64,000 nt of DNA from G965267335 sp965267335 (GCA_965267335.1 OZ253953.1:3286001-3350000), one strand, 5' to 3'. Counted from the stretch's first letter, positions 8,561 to 17,949 are shown. The notes: generated by a model not told the origin, from the letters alone. Numbers and translations: made by a program.

Positions 8561-9544
8561 ATGGCAAGGATACTAACAGGGATTCAAAGTACAGGAATAC
8601 CTCATTTGGGAAACATATTAGGAGCAATTAAGCCGGCAATAGAATTATCAGACGATGAACAAAACGAATCCTATTATTTTATTGCTGACTTACACTCACT
8701 CACCACTGTCAGGGATAGGGACACTTTAAAAAATAACACGTATGCCACTGCAGCGGCATGGCTAGCTTTTGGTTTTGACACAGACCAGAATGTATTCTAC
8801 CGTCAGTCAGATGTAACCGAGGTGTGCGAACTTACCTGGTACCTGAATTGCTTTACACCAATCCCAATGCTGGAGAATGCACATTCTTACAAGGATAAAT
8901 CCGCAAAGCTTTCTAAGAACAAGATCAGTGCAGGCCTTTTTTCCTACCCTGTTCTAATGGCTGCTGATATCTTATTGTATGATGCCAATATCGTTCCGGT
9001 TGGTAAGGACCAAAAGCAGCACCTTGAAATAACAAGAGACATTGCTGGCTCATTTAATCACACATTCGGAGAAACTTTTGTGTTACCGGAAGCCCGGATA
9101 AAGGAAGATGTTCAAATTATTCCTGGCATTGACGGCCAGAAAATGAGCAAGTCATACGATAATACTATCAATATCTTTCTACCTGAGAAGCAGTTAAGAA
9201 AGAACGTGATGAAAATTATTACCGACAGCACTCCTTTGGAAGAGCCCAAGAACCCCGACACTTGTAATGTTTTTTCCATTTACTCTTTACTTGGAAACAA
9301 ATCTGAAGTAGATGATTTAAGGGCTAAATACCTTGCAGGTGATTTTGGTTATGGTCATGCGAAACAGGCTTTATTTGAGCTAATTATGGACAAATTTGCT
9401 GATCAGCGCAATGAGTACGACCAATACATGAATAACAGGGACGAGGTTGAACGAAAACTTGAAATAGGAGCGCAAAAAGCGAGCAATACTGCGCATAAAG
9501 TGCTCACAAGGGTTCGCAAAAAAATAGGGTATCAAGCCTATTAG
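8561..9544 (+). CDS. trpS: Tryptophanyl-tRNA synthetase
   Basis: Class I aminoacyl-tRNA synthetase of 327 residues, the normal bacterial TrpRS size, which charges tRNA-Trp using ATP. The HIGH-type motif reads TGIPHLGN (residues 11-18) and the KMSKS loop is at 194-198 (GQKMSKSYDN). SAGLFSYPVLMAADILLYD and VPVGKDQKQHLE are family-typical Rossmann-core segments. It stands alone between two minus-strand genes and has its own candidate promoter. Nothing suggests a truncated or secondary paralogue. Confidence 0.96.
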   Translation: MARILTGIQSTGIPHLGNILGAIKPAIELSDDEQNESYYFIADLHSLTTVRDRDTLKNNTYATAAAWLAFGFDTDQNVFYRQSDVTEVCELTWYLNCFTPIPMLENAHSYKDKSAKLSKNKISAGLFSYPVLMAADILLYDANIVPVGKDQKQHLEITRDIAGSFNHTFGETFVLPEARIKEDVQIIPGIDGQKMSKSYDNTINIFLPEKQLRKNVMKIITDSTPLEEPKNPDTCNVFSIYSLLGNKSEVDDLRAKYLAGDFGYGHAKQALFELIMDKFADQRNEYDQYMNNRDEVERKLEIGAQKASNTAHKVLTRVRKKIGYQAY

Positions 9545-9585
9545 CCTGACACCCTCTAATTTAATTTTTCGATTTTATTATCTAC

Positions 9586-10020
9586 CTACGCTCTCTTTAG
9601 GCTCCAAAGTTCTTCTTTTGGCTCACCATCGACAATCAGCCAAATACGGGCAGGATTAGGAAGCAACAACAAGCGAGTATCTTTTTCTATGTAGTCATCC
9701 ACATCAACACACACTCCGGCTTCCTTGTTCAATTTATAAATAACATCACCATCTTCCATTTTGCCTTCCTCGTTATATTCATTGGCCAAATATGCTGTTG
9801 GTAGTAGGACATCACTATCCGGACAAAGTTCATCGTGGACTTCGTGTAAAATATCTTCCAAATAATCACCATACTCTTCATTAAAATCATCTTCCAAATC
9901 GTGTAACTCATCTTCCACATCATCATAACCATCATCATTGTAGTCCAGTTTGCTCAATTCATTCTTTTTGGTGATGATTTTCTGAAGTGCCTCTTCTAAT
10001 AATTTCTTATCTACTACCAT
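9586..10020 (-). CDS. Hypothetical acidic protein
   Basis: Predicted 144 residues from the ATG at 10020; an upstream frame extension of 17 codons to 10071 looks non-coding (Ile/Asn-rich). The N-terminal third is helical (MVVDKKLLEEALQKIITKK). A strongly acidic middle follows, with runs such as DDGYDDVEDELHDLEDDFNEE, then a globular C-terminal half with PTAYLANEY and VCVDVDDYI. No signal peptide or membrane segment is seen. The acidic stretch could bind cations or a basic partner, but I do not recognise the family. It is a single gene between trpS and the mutase. Confidence 0.6.
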   Translation of the reverse strand: MVVDKKLLEEALQKIITKKNELSKLDYNDDGYDDVEDELHDLEDDFNEEYGDYLEDILHEVHDELCPDSDVLLPTAYLANEYNEEGKMEDGDVIYKLNKEAGVCVDVDDYIEKDTRLLLLPNPARIWLIVDGEPKEELWSLKRA

Positions 10021-10157
10021 ATTTGTATCTATATTTCTGTTAAAATTAATAATACATATACTTTCTAGCAATAATTTCTACTTTGTTGAATAATCGTAGC
10101 AAGTAAATTTTTCAGATTTGGTATCAAATATTAACTTGTTCCCATAATAAAAAAGAA

Positions 10158-11888
10158 ATGGAAGCAGCGATTAAAGAAAAGATTGACCAGTGGTTGAATG
10201 GTGATTATGATCAGGATACAAAAGATCAGATTTTAAAACTTCAACAAGAAGGCAATGAAGAAGAACTGATCGACTCTTTTTATAAAGAATTGGAATTTGG
10301 AACCGGAGGATTGCGAGGGATAATGGGTGTGGGCTCCAACAGAATGAACAAATACACCATTGGAACTGCCACTCAAGGACTTAGTAATTACCTGTTAAAA
10401 AACTTCCCTAATCAGGAATTAAGCGCTGTCATAGCTTATGACTCAAGAAACAATAGTCGATACTTTGCTGAAATTACTGCTGCTGTTTTTTCAGCCAACA
10501 ACATAAAGGTTTATTTGTTTAACGAACTTCGCCCAACACCAGAACTTTCATTTGCGATTAGGCATTTTGGGGCTCAAAGTGGAGTTGTCCTTACAGCCTC
10601 GCACAACCCTAAAGAGTATAACGGTTACAAAGCATATTGGAATGACGGAGCGCAGGTTATTGCTCCCCATGACAAAAATATAATCCAGGAAGTACAAGCA
10701 ATCAAGAATATTTCAGAGGTCAAATTCGATGCCAACAAAGAACTAATTGTTGAAATCGGTAAGGAGGTTGACGAGATATACCTCAATATGATTAAAGGTT
10801 TGAGTGTTTCTCCTGACGCCATCAAAAACCAAAAAGACCTAAATATTGTTTTCTCACCTATTCACGGAACAGGGATCACCCTTGTCCCGGAAATCCTGAA
10901 GAGGTTCGGATTTGAGAATGTAAATGTGGTAGAAAAGCAATCCAACCCGGATGGGAATTTTCCCACAGTCGTGTATCCTAACCCTGAAGAAAAAGAAGCA
11001 ATGACCTTGGCCTTAGAGCAGGCCCAGGCTACAAATGCCGATCTTGTAATGGCCACAGACCCTGACTCCGATCGCGTTGGAATTGCTGTAAAAAATCTTG
11101 ATGGCGAGTTCCAATTACTCAATGGCAATCAAACAGGTAGTTTACTGATGTACTATATGCTCGATGCCTGGAAAAACAGAAACAAACTTACGGGTAAAGA
11201 ATTTGTAGTCAAGACGGTGGTTACATCTAATCTGATGGATACAATTGCCCGAGCCTATGATGTCAAATGTTATAATACCCTAACAGGATTCAAATTTATT
11301 GCAGGACTGATTCGTGAGTTGGAAGGAAAAGAGCAATTTATCGTAGGTGGTGAAGAAAGTTACGGTTACCTGGTGGGTGATTCAGTAAGAGACAAGGATG
11401 CAATTGCTTCCTGTGCATTTATTGCTGAGCTGACTGCCTACTTCCAGGATCACGGCAAGAGCATATTTGAAACTCTAATTGAACTGTACATTAAGTTTGG
11501 TTTTTTCAAAGAACGACTGATCTCTTTAACAAAAAAAGGGAAGTCGGGAGCAGAAGAGATACAGCAAATGATGAGCGACTTCAGAACAAACCCTCCAAAG
11601 CAGCTTGGTGGATCTAAAGTCACTACCGTTATTGATTATCAAAACTCCACCTCATTGGACTTAGTAACAGGAGAGACGACAAGCATCGATTTTCCAAAGT
11701 CGAATGTACTGCAATTTCTGACTGAAGACGAAACCAAAGTTTCAGCCAGACCGAGCGGAACAGAGCCAAAAATAAAATTCTACTTCAGCGTAAGAGGTGA
11801 GCTTAATACAATAGACCAATTCAAAGCCACTGAAAACAGTCTTGAGAAAAAGATTGATGGAATAATTGGTGAGCTTAAGCTCAACTAA
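10158..11888 (+). CDS. Phosphoglucomutase/phosphomannomutase family protein
   Basis: Alpha-D-phosphohexomutase of 576 residues, the size of the long PgcA/PGM2-like class, interconverting hexose-1- and hexose-6-phosphates. The phosphoserine loop TASHNP places the catalytic serine at residue 148. The metal-binding loop is ATDPDSDRVGIAV, the sugar-specificity loop is GGEESYGYLVGD, and the C-terminal phosphate-binding loop is SARPSGTEPKIKFY, so all four active-site elements are intact. Glucose-1-phosphate supply for glycan or glycogen synthesis is the likely role; sugar preference cannot be read from the sequence. The stop overlaps that of the convergent gene by four bases (CTAA). Confidence 0.9.
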   Translation: MEAAIKEKIDQWLNGDYDQDTKDQILKLQQEGNEEELIDSFYKELEFGTGGLRGIMGVGSNRMNKYTIGTATQGLSNYLLKNFPNQELSAVIAYDSRNNSRYFAEITAAVFSANNIKVYLFNELRPTPELSFAIRHFGAQSGVVLTASHNPKEYNGYKAYWNDGAQVIAPHDKNIIQEVQAIKNISEVKFDANKELIVEIGKEVDEIYLNMIKGLSVSPDAIKNQKDLNIVFSPIHGTGITLVPEILKRFGFENVNVVEKQSNPDGNFPTVVYPNPEEKEAMTLALEQAQATNADLVMATDPDSDRVGIAVKNLDGEFQLLNGNQTGSLLMYYMLDAWKNRNKLTGKEFVVKTVVTSNLMDTIARAYDVKCYNTLTGFKFIAGLIRELEGKEQFIVGGEESYGYLVGDSVRDKDAIASCAFIAELTAYFQDHGKSIFETLIELYIKFGFFKERLISLTKKGKSGAEEIQQMMSDFRTNPPKQLGGSKVTTVIDYQNSTSLDLVTGETTSIDFPKSNVLQFLTEDETKVSARPSGTEPKIKFYFSVRGELNTIDQFKATENSLEKKIDGIIGELKLN

Positions 11889-12505
11889 GCAGGTACGGTA
11901 GTCTTATTTGCCTCAGTTTGATTGGCTTTCTGCATTTGAGATTCTCTTTGAGCTCTTTTCATCATAGTACGCTCTACAATCATTTCAATTGGTTTCAGAA
12001 GTAGTGCCATCAATCCTTTCAAGGTTAATCCAACTGCCATTTCCATGTTTGTCACTTCATCTCCGGGACTAAACTCATCGTGGGCCCATCTTTCAACAGG
12101 AGGTTCTATAAGTGCCTCGGTGAGTATGAATAGAACGACCGCAATAATCAAAACGTATGTAGTCGCTCTTCTACCAACACGTGCCTTTGTCAAGGCATCA
12201 ATGGTATTCTGTAGCTCTACATTTTTATCTTCTAGCTTGGAATTCGCTGTGTTTATTTTGTTTTGAAGCCTGTCGGAAACCTTAGTGATTAGTTTGCATT
12301 GATCAAGCAAATCTTCGTAGCTCGTACAAAACTCTTCAAACTTCGCTACTTTTTCCTCCGGGGTTAGCCCTGCATTTGTAGCATCTTCGCGTGCTTTGTT
12401 CAATATAGCAGCCTCACGAACAAATAGATTCTTCTTTTTCTTCGTGTTGTCCTTAGTGACAAATCTGGATTTTTTTCCAGGGCGCTCTGATGATGATGAA
12501 CTCAT
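11885..12505 (-). CDS. Coiled-coil membrane protein in SiaBC operon
   Basis: Predicted 206-residue protein of unknown function. It has a basic, Ser/Lys-rich N-terminus, a helical region, and a coiled coil at about residues 75-112 (LITKVSDRLQNKINTANSKL and on). A transmembrane helix follows (TTYVLIIAVVLFILTEALI, ~114-132). A second hydrophobic segment (VGLTLKGLMALLLKPIEMIV) precedes a polar Gln/Lys-rich tail. There is no signal peptidase site and no enzyme motif. It is the last gene of a tight operon: siaC ends 5 bases upstream. In Pseudomonas the gene after siaC is the diguanylate cyclase SiaD; here that position holds this membrane protein. I infer that it may be the output partner of SiaC. 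Confidence 0.7.
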   Translation of the reverse strand: MSSSSSERPGKKSRFVTKDNTKKKKNLFVREAAILNKAREDATNAGLTPEEKVAKFEEFCTSYEDLLDQCKLITKVSDRLQNKINTANSKLEDKNVELQNTIDALTKARVGRRATTYVLIIAVVLFILTEALIEPPVERWAHDEFSPGDEVTNMEMAVGLTLKGLMALLLKPIEMIVERTMMKRAQRESQMQKANQTEANKTTVPA

Positions 12506-12510
12506 AAAAC

Positions 12511-12885
12511 TTATAGCACAATAATTTCAAAAGGTGCGTCAAGAAGATCGCTATAGTCTTCACCCGCTTCCATCATATCTTCATCATTGGAATCATGATA
12601 CCACTTAATGAAAACATCATTACCATTGCTATTGATTCTATCAATCCTTTTTAAAATATCTAATATGCACTTTGACGAGCTGGTATTAAAATAGTCAAAT
12701 CTCAAATGGACAACCGTTTTTTCATGCGGGTCTTCCATGTATTTATCCAGCCACTCGTACACAGGCTGATAGAATTCCAAAGAATTTTCAGGAATGGATC
12801 TACCCTTCATTTCCAAAACACCTGTATTAGCATCAAAACTGATGTTCGGTGTCACATGTGTCGCTTCTACTTTTAATGCATCCAT
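12511..12885 (-). CDS. siaC: SiaC-family regulatory phosphoprotein (DUF1987)
   Basis: About 124 residues from the ATG at 12885; a TTG one codon earlier is possible. SiaC-family proteins are STAS-like targets of the SiaB kinase and are switched by phosphorylation of a threonine. The family pattern is visible: TPNISFDANTGVLEMKGRSI, then the phosphosite loop FDYFNTSSSKCILDI, whose Thr is residue 68 when counted from this ATG. As I recall, that is the number of the known phosphosite in P. aeruginosa SiaC. It lies 4 bases after siaB and 5 bases before the membrane-protein gene, so the three are surely co-transcribed. No SiaD diguanylate cyclase is in the window, so the effector is open. Confidence 0.88.
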   Translation of the reverse strand: MDALKVEATHVTPNISFDANTGVLEMKGRSIPENSLEFYQPVYEWLDKYMEDPHEKTVVHLRFDYFNTSSSKCILDILKRIDRINSNGNDVFIKWYHDSNDEDMMEAGEDYSDLLDAPFEIIVL

Positions 12886-12889
12886 CAAC

Positions 12890-13447
12890 TTACTTCTCTT
12901 TCGGAATATTTATTTGAAAGCTGAAAAACGAATGTTTCTCATCAACGGGTTTAAAACTATAATCGAGCTTTTGTCCCGATTTTCTGGCAATATCAATAAA
13001 GCCTAGTCCACCACCACCTTTGGAAGTAAAGGTATCGTTGTTCAATATTTCCTTATATAGTACTCTTAATTCTTCCTTAGAATTATCATTAATCTTTTTC
13101 AACCAGTTTTCAAGTTTTTTAACACCCTCAACCGGAATATAATTTCCTGTCGCCACCCTATACGCATCATTATCAGTCCAGATCATAAGTAGAGCAGTCT
13201 TGCCTGAGAAATTCTCCAGGGCAGGATCAACATCACTCACTTCTATATGGTGACAAAGGTTTTGAAGACACTCAACAAGGACATTAAAAACCTTTTTCTT
13301 AGTCTTAGCGTTCTCTTCAATTTGATCAAGTCTCCCTTCAATTATATCGAGAACCGACTTAACCAAATCGAACGTAACCTCTCCCTTGAAAGACAACATA
13401 ATATTGTTGTCTTGCATACGGTCATATAACTTGTAAACGTCAATCAT
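12890..13447 (-). CDS. siaB: SiaB-family protein kinase
   Basis: A 185-residue GHKL-fold kinase of the SiaB family (DUF6272), which phosphorylates SiaC. The N-box region reads VFNVLVECLQNLCHHIE (about residues 52-68), with the Glu/Asn pair expected for Mg-ATP binding. The glycine-rich ATP-lid segment is SKGGGGLGFIDIARKSG near residue 140. No receiver, PAS or membrane segment is present, so input must come from elsewhere, normally the PP2C phosphatase SiaA, which is not in the window. It is the first gene of the operon, with 106 bases to the preceding ilvA stop holding its promoter. Confidence 0.87.
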   Translation of the reverse strand: MIDVYKLYDRMQDNNIMLSFKGEVTFDLVKSVLDIIEGRLDQIEENAKTKKKVFNVLVECLQNLCHHIEVSDVDPALENFSGKTALLMIWTDNDAYRVATGNYIPVEGVKKLENWLKKINDNSKEELRVLYKEILNNDTFTSKGGGGLGFIDIARKSGQKLDYSFKPVDEKHSFFSFQINIPKEK

Positions 13448-13553
13448 TTTATTCCACTTCCTCGGTCGAAAAATTCAACCAGCAAGCTCGAAATTTAAAA
13501 ATAGAAAAATTGTACACATTTAACAATGTAAAAACCTATTGTATATTTCGATA

Positions 13554-14807
13554 TTACACAAAATAAGTAAACAGGTTCGGGTCATCATTGATGACTTTAT
13601 GATTAATTTTTTTATCATTCATCCTGTTAATGAGTGACTTATAATCATCCCGCTTTTTCAACTCAATCCCCACAAGTGCCGGCCCCGACTCCTTTTGGCT
13701 TTTTTTAACGTACTCAAATCTTGTAATATCATCAGTTGGCCCCAGGACTTCATCCAAAAATTCTCTGAGCGCTCCGGAACGTTGAGGAAATTGTATAATG
13801 AAGTAATATTTCAACCCTTCATAAAGTAGTGATCTTTCCTGAATCTCACTCATCCTTCCAAGGTCATTATTACCACCACTAACCACACAGACAACCTTCT
13901 TGCCTACTATTTTTTCCTTGTATTGCTCCAGGGCTGCGATAGAAAGGGCTCCTGCCGGCTCAGCAACAATAGCCTGTTCATTGTACATGCTAATGATTGT
14001 CGAACAAATCTGCCCCTCATCAACAAGAATAATCTCTCCGAACAAATTCCTACACATTGCAAATGGAAGTTCACCTACCTTCTTCACCGCTGCACCATCT
14101 ACAAACTTGTCAATTCTATCAAGCTCCACGACCCCTCCCTTCTTAACAGCCTCAAACATAGCGGGCGCTCCTTTTGGTTCGGTTCCAATAATTGCTGTCT
14201 GTGGTGATATTTTAGAAAAATAATAGCCTACTCCGGCTGCAAACCCACCCCCGCCTACCGGAGCAAATAAATAATCGATCTGCCCATTGATGTCTTCGAG
14301 AATTTCAACTCCTACTGTTGCCTGACCTTCAATAATTTTAGCATCATCAAAAGGGTGCACAAAGGTCATATTATGTTCATCACAATAAGTTCTGGCGGCA
14401 TGGTATGCGTCATCAAAGGTATCACCCACCAGTACAATTTCAGTAAACTCCCCCCCATGCATTTTCACCTGACGCACTTTCTGTCCCGGAGTTGTACTTG
14501 GCATAAAGATACTTCCCTTAATACCCAGCGTCTTACAAGAATAAGCAACACCTTGTGCATGATTTCCCGCGCTGGCACAGACCACTCCTTTCTCCCGAAC
14601 AGCGGCAGATAGTGAAGATATGAAGTTATAGGCCCCTCTGATTTTATAGGAGCGAACAACCTGCAAATCCTCCCTCTTCAAGTAAACATCACACCTATAC
14701 TTTTCAGAAAGCGACTGACTCCACTCACAAGGGGTATGTGTCACTACAGACTTCAGCCTCAGGTGTGCCTGGGCAATATCTTCAATATTTACAAGTTTAC
14801 TAGGCAT
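13554..14807 (-). CDS. ilvA: Threonine ammonia-lyase (threonine dehydratase)
   Basis: PLP enzyme converting L-threonine to 2-oxobutanoate and ammonia, the entry to isoleucine synthesis. The ATG at 14807 gives 417 residues. The PLP lysine is in VRSYKIRGAYN (K55), the phosphate-binding loop is VGGGGFAAG, and VVSGGNND closes the active site. The C-terminal ~80 residues form a single ACT-like regulatory domain (KYYFIIQFPQRSGALREFLD), so allosteric control, probably by isoleucine, is expected. It is divergent from the serine operon across about 158 bases. No other ilv genes are in the window, so this copy is detached from the branched-chain operon. Confidence 0.93.
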   Translation of the reverse strand: MPSKLVNIEDIAQAHLRLKSVVTHTPCEWSQSLSEKYRCDVYLKREDLQVVRSYKIRGAYNFISSLSAAVREKGVVCASAGNHAQGVAYSCKTLGIKGSIFMPSTTPGQKVRQVKMHGGEFTEIVLVGDTFDDAYHAARTYCDEHNMTFVHPFDDAKIIEGQATVGVEILEDINGQIDYLFAPVGGGGFAAGVGYYFSKISPQTAIIGTEPKGAPAMFEAVKKGGVVELDRIDKFVDGAAVKKVGELPFAMCRNLFGEIILVDEGQICSTIISMYNEQAIVAEPAGALSIAALEQYKEKIVGKKVVCVVSGGNNDLGRMSEIQERSLLYEGLKYYFIIQFPQRSGALREFLDEVLGPTDDITRFEYVKKSQKESGPALVGIELKKRDDYKSLINRMNDKKINHKVINDDPNLFTYFV

Positions 14808-14965
14808 TATCGCCCGCAATATTAGCTGATCAGATCATTCAAAACAACCATTTTTCCACACCAATTGCTTAAATCATGATTGTGGAAATAAAAGACTCAT
14901 ATCATTCACTTTTCTCTAAAAAATTCAAGAAATTTGCGCTTCATTTTAAGCCTCTGCATATAAGC

Positions 14966-16858
14966 ATGGATAACAACAAATACTTCATAATAGACTTTGA
15001 TAGTACATTCACCAGAGTTGAAGCTCTTGACGAGCTTGGTGAAATTTCACTTGAGGGTAGACCTGATAAAGGGGAGCGCCTGAAAAAAATCGCAGATATT
15101 ACCAATCAGGGAATGAATGGTGAAGGTTCATTTTCTGAGTCATTACGATCAAGAATAGACCTACTACAAGCCAATAGACATCACCTTGATAAATTAATTG
15201 ATAGGTTGGAAACAAAAGTTTCTAAGTCAATAGAGAGGAACAAGGACTTCTTTAAGCAGTTCTCTGACAACGTATTAATTGTATCCAGTGGTTTCAAGGA
15301 ATTCATAACCCCTATAGTGACAAAATATGGCATACAGGCAGACAATGTGCATGCCAACAGCTTCCAATATGATGAAAATGACAACATAGTTGGTTTTGAT
15401 ACCAAGAACGTATTATCCGGGGACAACGGAAAAGTAAAACTCCTTAAAAAGTTAAAGCTTCAGGGAGATGTTTATGTTATCGGTGATGGTTACACAGATT
15501 ACGAAATCCGTGAAGCTGGTCTTGCAAATAAGTTCTATGCTTTTACTGAGAATGTAGAAAGAGAAAAAGTAACGGCCAAAGCAGATCATATCGCGCCTAG
15601 TTTTGATGAATTTCTTTATCAAAACAATTTACCTATGGCTATCTCATATCCTAAGAATAGAATTCGGGCATTGCTTCTAGAAAATGTACATCCTGATGCC
15701 AAAAGAATGTTCAAGGAAGAAGGATATAAGGTTGAGATTGAAAAAGGTGCAATGGATGAAGATGAGCTTATCGAACGCATCAAAAATGTTTCCATCCTTG
15801 GGATTCGCTCGAAGACGAATGTCACAAAAAAGGTATTAGACAACGCTCCAAAATTAATGGCGATTGGTGCTTTCTGTATTGGAACCAACCAAATTGACCT
15901 GGAAGAATGTGCAAAAAGGGGCATTACAGTATTTAACGCCCCATACAGTAATACAAGAAGTGTGGTTGAACTTGCGATTGGAGAGTTAATTCTGTTGATG
16001 AGGAACATTCCAGACAAGTCAACCCAGATGCACCAGGGGGTTTGGAATAAATCGGCAACCAACAGTTTTGAAGTCAGAAATAAGAAGCTGGGTATCGTAG
16101 GATATGGAAACATAGGGTCGCAGTTGAGTATTGTTGCGGAGGCTTTGGGGATGCAAGTCTATTTTTATGATATCGTTGATCGACTGGCATTAGGTAACGC
16201 AAAAAAATGCCGAAGCCTCAAGGAATTGTTAAGTTCCGTAGATATTGTTACCCTTCATGTGGATGGCCGAACAGAGAACAAAAACATCTTTGGCGCCAGG
16301 GAATTCGACATGATGAGAGACAACTCTTATTTCCTTAACCTGAGCCGTGGTTTTGTGGTAGATGTAGAAGCCCTGAGAAAGAACATAGATAGCGGTAAAA
16401 TATTGGGTGCTGCGGTCGATGTATTTCCACAGGAGCCAAAGACCAACAGTGAGCCTTTCGAAAGCGTTCTCATGGGGGCAAAAAACACGATCCTGACGCC
16501 ACACATAGGCGGTAGTACAGCGGAAGCACAGGAGCACATAGGGTCTTACGTCCCTGCTAAAATCATGGAGTACATCAATACCGGTAGCACATTTGGTAGT
16601 GTCAACTTCCCGAACTTGCAGCTTCCTTCATTGACAAACGCTCACCGGTTAATGCACGTTCATAAAAATGTACCCGGAATACTCGCCAAGATCAACAATA
16701 TACTGGCCAAACATGAGTGTAATATCCTTGGACAATACCTCAAGACAAATGAGGACATGGGGTACGTCATCACTGATGTCGACAAAGAACACGGTTCCGA
16801 ACTCATCAAAGACTTAAAAGAAGTTCCGGACACAATCAAATTCAGAGTTTTATACTAA
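14966..16858 (+). CDS. serA: Fused phosphoserine phosphatase - phosphoglycerate dehydrogenase
   Basis: A 630-residue fusion. I start at the ATG at 14966; the open frame runs 30 codons further up but the extra residues look non-conserved. Residues 1 to ~215 are a HAD phosphatase of SerB type: the nucleophile motif is DFDSTFT (D10, D12), a Ser-containing motif II lies in VLIVSSGFKEF, and the metal motif is VIGDGYTDYE. From about residue 225 there is a D-2-hydroxyacid dehydrogenase of SerA type with NAD motif VGYGNIG (379-384), the catalytic region FLNLSRGFVVD, and TPHIGGSTAEAQ. The last ~70 residues are an ACT domain, the usual site of serine feedback. One chain therefore carries the first and last steps of serine synthesis, with SerC encoded next. 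Confidence 0.9.
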   Translation: MDNNKYFIIDFDSTFTRVEALDELGEISLEGRPDKGERLKKIADITNQGMNGEGSFSESLRSRIDLLQANRHHLDKLIDRLETKVSKSIERNKDFFKQFSDNVLIVSSGFKEFITPIVTKYGIQADNVHANSFQYDENDNIVGFDTKNVLSGDNGKVKLLKKLKLQGDVYVIGDGYTDYEIREAGLANKFYAFTENVEREKVTAKADHIAPSFDEFLYQNNLPMAISYPKNRIRALLLENVHPDAKRMFKEEGYKVEIEKGAMDEDELIERIKNVSILGIRSKTNVTKKVLDNAPKLMAIGAFCIGTNQIDLEECAKRGITVFNAPYSNTRSVVELAIGELILLMRNIPDKSTQMHQGVWNKSATNSFEVRNKKLGIVGYGNIGSQLSIVAEALGMQVYFYDIVDRLALGNAKKCRSLKELLSSVDIVTLHVDGRTENKNIFGAREFDMMRDNSYFLNLSRGFVVDVEALRKNIDSGKILGAAVDVFPQEPKTNSEPFESVLMGAKNTILTPHIGGSTAEAQEHIGSYVPAKIMEYINTGSTFGSVNFPNLQLPSLTNAHRLMHVHKNVPGILAKINNILAKHECNILGQYLKTNEDMGYVITDVDKEHGSELIKDLKEVPDTIKFRVLY

Positions 16859-17949
16859 TGAGCAATAAAATATACTTTACTCCTGGCCCTTCGCAGCTAT
16901 ACCCTGGCGTTGGCGAATTCATACAGGAAGCACTTGAAAATGATGTTCCAAGTATTTCACACAGAAGCCAGGCCTTTAAAGATATATTTGGAGAAACTGT
17001 CAGTCAGCTAAGAACCCTAATCAATCTACCTGATGACTATCATGTGCTATTTTCAGGGTCGGCTACTGAAATCTGGGAGCGATTTCTCCACAGTTGCGTA
17101 GAAAAGAAAAGCTTCCATTTTGTTAATGGCTCGTTCAGCAAAAGATTTTATCAGTACGCTCAAGGGTGTGGCTTTGAAGTAGACAAACTGGAAGCCGAAT
17201 TCGGCTCTGGCTTCAACCTGGATGATGTAAGTATTGCCAATGATACTGAAGCAATTTGCGTAACACACAACGAAACAAGTTCGGGGGTTTCTTTTCCACT
17301 GGAAGATATTTATACACTGAGGCACCAACATCCCGATAAACTGATAGCTGTAGATGTGGTTTCTTCGTTACCCAATCCGGAAATAGATTTCACTAAAATT
17401 GATTGTGCTTTATTCTCGGTTCAAAAGTGTTTTGGATTACCCGCTGGATTAGGTGTTTGGTTAGTTAATGATCGTTGTCTTGACAAAATGCTCCAACTGA
17501 AAGAGAAGGGCATTTTAACCGGCCCTCATCATGAACTGGACGACCTGATCACCAGAGCGAAAGGCAACCAAACTCCGGCTACGCCTAACGTATTGGGGAT
17601 ATACTTGCTGGGAAAGGTTTGTCAGGCTATGAATAAAAAAGGCGTTGATACAATCAGAAAGGAGACCAGAGACAAGGCAGAAAAACTATATCAATTTATA
17701 GCTGAAAGCGAAATTTTGTCGCCCGCAGTAGAAAACCCTGCTCACCGTTCTGAAACAGTAATCGTTGCAAATACAAAGAGATTACCATCTGAAATCAACA
17801 AACACCTCGCTCCATATAATATGATCGTAGGTTCAGGATATGGTGCATACAAAGAAACACAGATTAGGATAGCCAATTTCCCTGCTCACTCGGCTGATTC
17901 AGTTAATGAATTAATTGAAATGTTAAAGACCCAAGAAGCATATGCTTAA
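16858..17949 (+). CDS. serC: Phosphoserine aminotransferase-like class V aminotransferase
   Basis: Class V PLP aminotransferase of 363 residues, predicted to convert 3-phosphohydroxypyruvate and glutamate to phosphoserine. It opens with YFTPGPSQLYP, typical of SerC and alanine-glyoxylate transaminases. The Schiff-base lysine is in SVQKCFGLPAGLG (K190). The start codon overlaps the serBA stop by one base (TAATG), so the two genes encode the complete serine pathway from 3-phosphoglycerate. Assignment as SerC rather than another class V transaminase rests largely on this context. Its end overlaps the MaoC gene by 8 bases. Confidence 0.85.
   Translation: MSNKIYFTPGPSQLYPGVGEFIQEALENDVPSISHRSQAFKDIFGETVSQLRTLINLPDDYHVLFSGSATEIWERFLHSCVEKKSFHFVNGSFSKRFYQYAQGCGFEVDKLEAEFGSGFNLDDVSIANDTEAICVTHNETSSGVSFPLEDIYTLRHQHPDKLIAVDVVSSLPNPEIDFTKIDCALFSVQKCFGLPAGLGVWLVNDRCLDKMLQLKEKGILTGPHHELDDLITRAKGNQTPATPNVLGIYLLGKVCQAMNKKGVDTIRKETRDKAEKLYQFIAESEILSPAVENPAHRSETVIVANTKRLPSEINKHLAPYNMIVGSGYGAYKETQIRIANFPAHSADSVNELIEMLKTQEAYA

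Noticed and set aside
9520..9560. Terminator after trpS
   Set aside because: GGGT and ACCC arms exist, but the inner bases do not pair and the T-run is interrupted.
9729..9938. Met/Ile/Trp-rich minus-strand frame inside the acidic-protein gene
   Set aside because: Its odd composition is what an Asp/Glu-rich gene gives when read out of frame.
14876..14965. 30-codon extension of the SerB-SerA fusion
   Set aside because: The extra residues are basic and low in conservation signals, and the ATG at 14966 starts right at the HAD core.
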